From: Oscillospiraceae bacterium
Lineage (GTDB): Bacteria > Bacillota > Clostridia > Oscillospirales > Oscillospiraceae
Length of the DNA stretch: 7,936 nucleotides
Reading direction: 5' to 3'
Assembly (NCBI GenBank): GCA_009786775.1
Contig: WQRL01000070.1
Location: forward strand, 1 to 7,936
The notes beneath the pieces were generated by a model. It saw only the letters and a list, made by a program, of their open reading frames with translations, did not search any database and was not told the origin of the DNA. A program made the position numbers and the translations under genes. Position 1 is the stretch's first letter; each line of letters begins with the position of its first letter. Shown here in pieces: positions 5,456 to 7,936 of this stretch.

Positions 5456-5503
5456 GTAGCAAAAAAGTGGACAGATTTGTGTTTTTGCTGCGGGAGAAAT
5501 CTG
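5456..5503 (+). promoter_or_regulatory. Leader RNA with two crossing helices (riboswitch/attenuator-like)
   Basis: GTAGCAAAAA (5456-5465) pairs with TTTTTGCTGC (5482-5491) over 10 positions including one T.G. CAGATTT (5472-5478) pairs perfectly with AAATCTG (5497-5503). The two helices cross, so they form either an H-type pseudoknot (loops of 6, 3 and 5 bases) or two mutually exclusive hairpins. The element lies at the predicted transcript start and 20 bases before an intrinsic terminator, the usual layout of a switch. I do not recognise the class. Confidence 0.45.
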
Positions 5504-5523
5504 AATATAGTATAAACTGATAA

Positions 5524-5571
5524 GGTGGGTATTCCCGGCGCAGGTGCGTTGCGGGAGTGGCCGCTTTTTTT
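5524..5571 (+). terminator. Intrinsic terminator inside the 5' leader (attenuator)
   Basis: TATTCCCG (5530-5537) pairs with CGGGAGTG (5552-5559). GCGC (5538-5541) pairs with GCGT (5546-5549) above it, and GGT (5524-5526) with GCC (5560-5562) at the base. Seven T follow (5565-5571). It lies 38 bases before the start codon of the next gene with no room for another promoter, so transcripts from 5458 must read through it. An alternative 4-pair hairpin GCGG (5551-5554)/CCGC (5561-5564) also ends at the T-run. Confidence 0.65.
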
Positions 5572-5609
5572 GTGTGAAAATTTTTATAAGATAAGGAGCG
5601 TGAATTAAA

Positions 5610-7936
5610 ATGAAAAAGCACGAGAAACTGCTTGTGAGCCTGCTCGCAGTGGTGCTGTTTTTGGGAACTTTGCCGCTTGTTATGGTGCGGGCGGAGGTTG
5701 AGGCAGGTAAAATTACATTCGGGCTCAGAGCGGATGAGACGCTGACAGTATATGCTTTTGCAGATGTGAATGTCGGTATGACTGCTGTGGGCTATGCGAC
5801 TATAAACATAGGATTTCCAGCCGAGCTTCAGATGAATTATGGTAGTGCGGCACTGTCGGCATCAAACAGCCCCAAGGGTTGGGGGGTTACAATTTCAACA
5901 GGTGTCGGAGATACCGCAAACGTGAGCATTGTGATTGACAAACCTGCTGTTAGCGGTATGGCGGCGGATATTGAAAATTTTTTGAGTGCTTGTTATTTTA
6001 CTTTGAAAACACCGGACGTCTATCCCCCTGTAGGCTCCGTTGTTACAGTTATGATTTCTGAGCAAACCATCGTGAAGTTTACCGCCGCAAATGGTGTAAC
6101 ACATGTATATGAATTCGTTGAGTTTGCGGCGCAAGCTAATAGGCGGGTGCTTACATGGATGGAGGCTTACAATGCGGCCCGTGCGCGCACATTTGCAGGC
6201 AGGAGGGGATATCTTGCCACTTTGACCAGCATTGAAGAGCAGATGTTTGTATACAATACCATTGCTCAAAAGCCCGGCTGGCTGGGCGGCACGACTCTGC
6301 GGCACAGTGTTGACGGCAAGCCGATGATAGATGGCACATCGGATATTTCCGTAAATATAAGGGACTTTACTTATGATAGGAACATAGCGAATGTGTGGTA
6401 CTGGGCCGATGGGCCGGAAGCAGGGATGGTATTTTATAACAGGGCTGTGCGCGATGATACAAATGGGCCGCTGCCGGGCGTGTTTAACTTTTTCTCAAAT
6501 GGATGGACGTATAACAAATATCCGCAGTATCAAAGCTATATATATAATGGAAGGGAGCCAAATGGCGATGCGGGCGAATACTGTCTGCAATTTGCATGGG
6601 CCAATAAGGCTTCGTGGAATGACCTGTCATACAATTCTGGCACGGTGGAGGGGTATTATGTGGAGTATGATTTTCCTGAAGGCCTTTCGGAAATAACAGG
6701 TATGGCGTCGGCTGAGGTTATAGTTTCGTTTAATGTGTCTTTTGATGTAAATAACAGGGACTTTAGCGGTGCGCCGCCCATATATCCACAGCGTGTTCCC
6801 GCGGGTGGCCATACGGCGGTTAGGCCGCCGGTGCTTTTAGAAGGTGAGATCTATAGGGAGTATGGAAATAGAAAATTTCTCGGATGGTTTAGTGATGGGG
6901 GCAAGTTTGACTTTTCTTTGCCAATAACCAAAGATACGGCACTCACTGCGCATTGGGAGCAGTATTACGTTGTGACTTTTGCAAATACCAAGGATCATTA
7001 TGCTCCGCCACAGTTAGTAGCTGGGGGCGGTGTGGCTATAGAGCCTGAAACTTCTGCGTGGGAAGATGATCCGAAGTTTAATTTTTATGGCTGGAGTGCC
7101 GATAGCACGGAAAATTACAATTATTTCACAGCTCATGATTTCAGCACTCCTGTAAGTGGCGATATGGTTTTGTATGGAGTGTGGGATCCGATTATTTATT
7201 CATTAATTTTTGACCCAAACGGCGGGAGCTGGGACGGTGTGTTTGCTCCTGTGATACGCGAATACTGTCCAGGGGCGGTGCCGCCGTGGGAGGAATTTAA
7301 TCCTTCGCATATTCCCGGTGGACCATCGCGCCCAGGCTTTAGATTTAACGGCTGGCTGGATGAAAGTGACAATGCCCCGCCAAGTGCGGCTGCCGCTACC
7401 GCCAATGGGCTTTATTTCGCTCAGTGGGAGGCGCAGGTATATAATATTCGCTATGACTTAGAGGGAGGTGTGCCCGGTGAGGAAAATCCCGGTACATATT
7501 CTGTGAAGGACATGTTTCCTATTAATATAGGGGATCCGGAGCGGGAAGGGTATATCTTTCTGGGGTGGGCAGCGGAGTTTGAAAATCCGTTGCTGGAGGC
7601 CATCAGCGATCCGGTTACACAGTTTGCGATACTTCAAGGGGTGACGGGTGACATTTATCTCACTGCGCACTGGCGGAGTGTTTTGGGGGATGTGCCGCCT
7701 GTGCCGCCAGGGCCTGAGTTGCCGGAGCCTCCTGTAGAGCCGCCTGTTCCGCCGGAAGCTCCTGAGCCTCCTGTTTCGCCGGAGCCGCCTGGCGTTCCGG
7801 ACTCGCCATCGGAACCACCGGTGACGCCAGAGCCTGAGTTGCCGCAGGATGAGCCGCCGCCGGTTGAAGTGCCGGCTGGTGAGCCTTTGCAGATTGAGCC
7901 TGCGCCCGGTGAATCTTCTGAAGTTTCTCCTGCTCC
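5610..7936 (+). CDS. Large secreted surface protein: C-type-lectin-like domain, four InlB-type repeats, Pro-rich stalk (3' end missing)
   Basis: The frame is open from ATG 5610 (AAGGAG at 5593-5598, 11 bases before) to the window edge, giving 775 residues and continuing. Residues 1-28 are a signal peptide: KKHEK, a hydrophobic LLVSLLAVVLFLGTL core, and VRA as likely cleavage site. Residues about 32-160 are beta-rich, perhaps cohesin- or CBM-like (weak). Residues about 165-355 resemble a C-type-lectin-like domain: W183-M-E-A-Y, YLATLTSIEEQ, WYWADGPE, E316-P-N, E323-Y-C-L-Q-F, W336-N-D and GYYVEY. It has only one cysteine (325), so it lacks the usual disulphides, though the EPN...WND ligand motifs are kept. 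Four InlB/Listeria-Bacteroides-type repeats follow (about 368-448, 449-526, 527-607, 608-690), each ending F-GW...(A/G)-W. From about 695 the chain is Pro/Glu/Val-rich, as in wall-spanning stalks; an LPXTG or SLH anchor would lie beyond the edge. Role: probable carbohydrate or host-surface binding (inference). Confidence 0.9.
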   Translation, partial: MKKHEKLLVSLLAVVLFLGTLPLVMVRAEVEAGKITFGLRADETLTVYAFADVNVGMTAVGYATINIGFPAELQMNYGSAALSASNSPKGWGVTISTGVGDTANVSIVIDKPAVSGMAADIENFLSACYFTLKTPDVYPPVGSVVTVMISEQTIVKFTAANGVTHVYEFVEFAAQANRRVLTWMEAYNAARARTFAGRRGYLATLTSIEEQMFVYNTIAQKPGWLGGTTLRHSVDGKPMIDGTSDISVNIRDFTYDRNIANVWYWADGPEAGMVFYNRAVRDDTNGPLPGVFNFFSNGWTYNKYPQYQSYIYNGREPNGDAGEYCLQFAWANKASWNDLSYNSGTVEGYYVEYDFPEGLSEITGMASAEVIVSFNVSFDVNNRDFSGAPPIYPQRVPAGGHTAVRPPVLLEGEIYREYGNRKFLGWFSDGGKFDFSLPITKDTALTAHWEQYYVVTFANTKDHYAPPQLVAGGGVAIEPETSAWEDDPKFNFYGWSADSTENYNYFTAHDFSTPVSGDMVLYGVWDPIIYSLIFDPNGGSWDGVFAPVIREYCPGAVPPWEEFNPSHIPGGPSRPGFRFNGWLDESDNAPPSAAAATANGLYFAQWEAQVYNIRYDLEGGVPGEENPGTYSVKDMFPINIGDPEREGYIFLGWAAEFENPLLEAISDPVTQFAILQGVTGDIYLTAHWRSVLGDVPPVPPGPELPEPPVEPPVPPEAPEPPVSPEPPGVPDSPSEPPVTPEPELPQDEPPPVEVPAGEPLQIEPAPGESSEVSPA
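7692..7936 (+). repeat. Pro-rich low-complexity coding repeat
   Basis: About 80 codons encode irregular units such as PEPPVEPPVPPEAPEPP, built from repeated GAGCCTCCTGT- and GAGCCGCC-like DNA. Such stalks extend binding domains from the wall. The near-repeats are prone to slippage, so length may vary between strains. It continues past the window. Confidence 0.8.

Noticed and set aside
5456..5571. c-di-GMP, cobalamin, T-box or hammerhead RNA in the leader
   Set aside because: None of their conserved core strings is present; CTGATAA at 5516-5522 is not the hammerhead CTGANGA core.
5895..6812. Several frames on both strands inside the surface-protein gene (for example 5895-6305, 6391-6696, 6627-6812)
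   Set aside because: They are shadows of the continuous frame from 5610, which has a signal peptide and recognisable domains.

Overview
The window looks like a chromosomal segment of a Gram-positive, Clostridia-type Bacillota. The reasons are strong AGGAGG-type ribosome binding sites 6-11 bases before each start, sigma-A style promoters, a secreted protein with a copper-amine-oxidase-N-type domain, and a large surface protein built from InlB-type repeats. I cannot name a genus.

Layout. (1) 1-746: the trailer part of a type I-E-like CRISPR array with an exact 61-base period. It has one partial repeat, 11 identical repeats, one degenerate terminal repeat and 12 spacers, read left to right. Leader and cas genes would lie to the left, outside the window. 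(2) 817-974: a 35-aa protein with a CX2C...CX4C zinc-finger pattern like phage Ogr/Delta, followed by a terminator-like hairpin. (3) 1126-1566: a small single-domain cupin. (4) 1567-1868: a gene-free stretch with a long inverted repeat, a 13-base motif shared with the cupin leader, and a candidate promoter. (5) 1890-2828: two genes in a probable operon, a YdeI/OmpD-associated-like protein and an unrecognised 119-aa protein. (6) 2925-4490: a secreted three-part protein (copper amine oxidase N-type domain, glutamine-amidotransferase-like fold, Pro-rich linker, beta-rich C-terminal domain). (7) 4515-5054, minus strand: a RimJ/RimL-type GNAT acetyltransferase, convergent with the previous gene. 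(8) 5055-5609: a 555-base gene-free region full of RNA structure. (9) 5610-7936: the start of a large secreted surface protein (signal peptide, beta-sandwich-like region, C-type-lectin-like domain, four InlB-type repeats, Pro-rich stalk) that runs off the right edge.

The most interesting part is 5161-5571. Positions 5161-5201 and 5267-5307 form a 41-position stem with one mismatch. All six other deviations are G.U pairs on the plus strand, which points to an RNA transcribed left to right rather than a simple DNA palindrome. Two small hairpins sit in its apex and another long hairpin follows (5344-5373). Just downstream a near-consensus promoter (5423-5451) should produce an untranslated leader of about 150 bases for the surface-protein gene. 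That leader contains two crossing helices (a pseudoknot or two alternative hairpins) followed by an intrinsic terminator (5524-5571), an arrangement like a riboswitch or attenuator. I do not recognise either RNA as a known family.

No rRNA, tRNA, transposase or cas gene is visible in the window.
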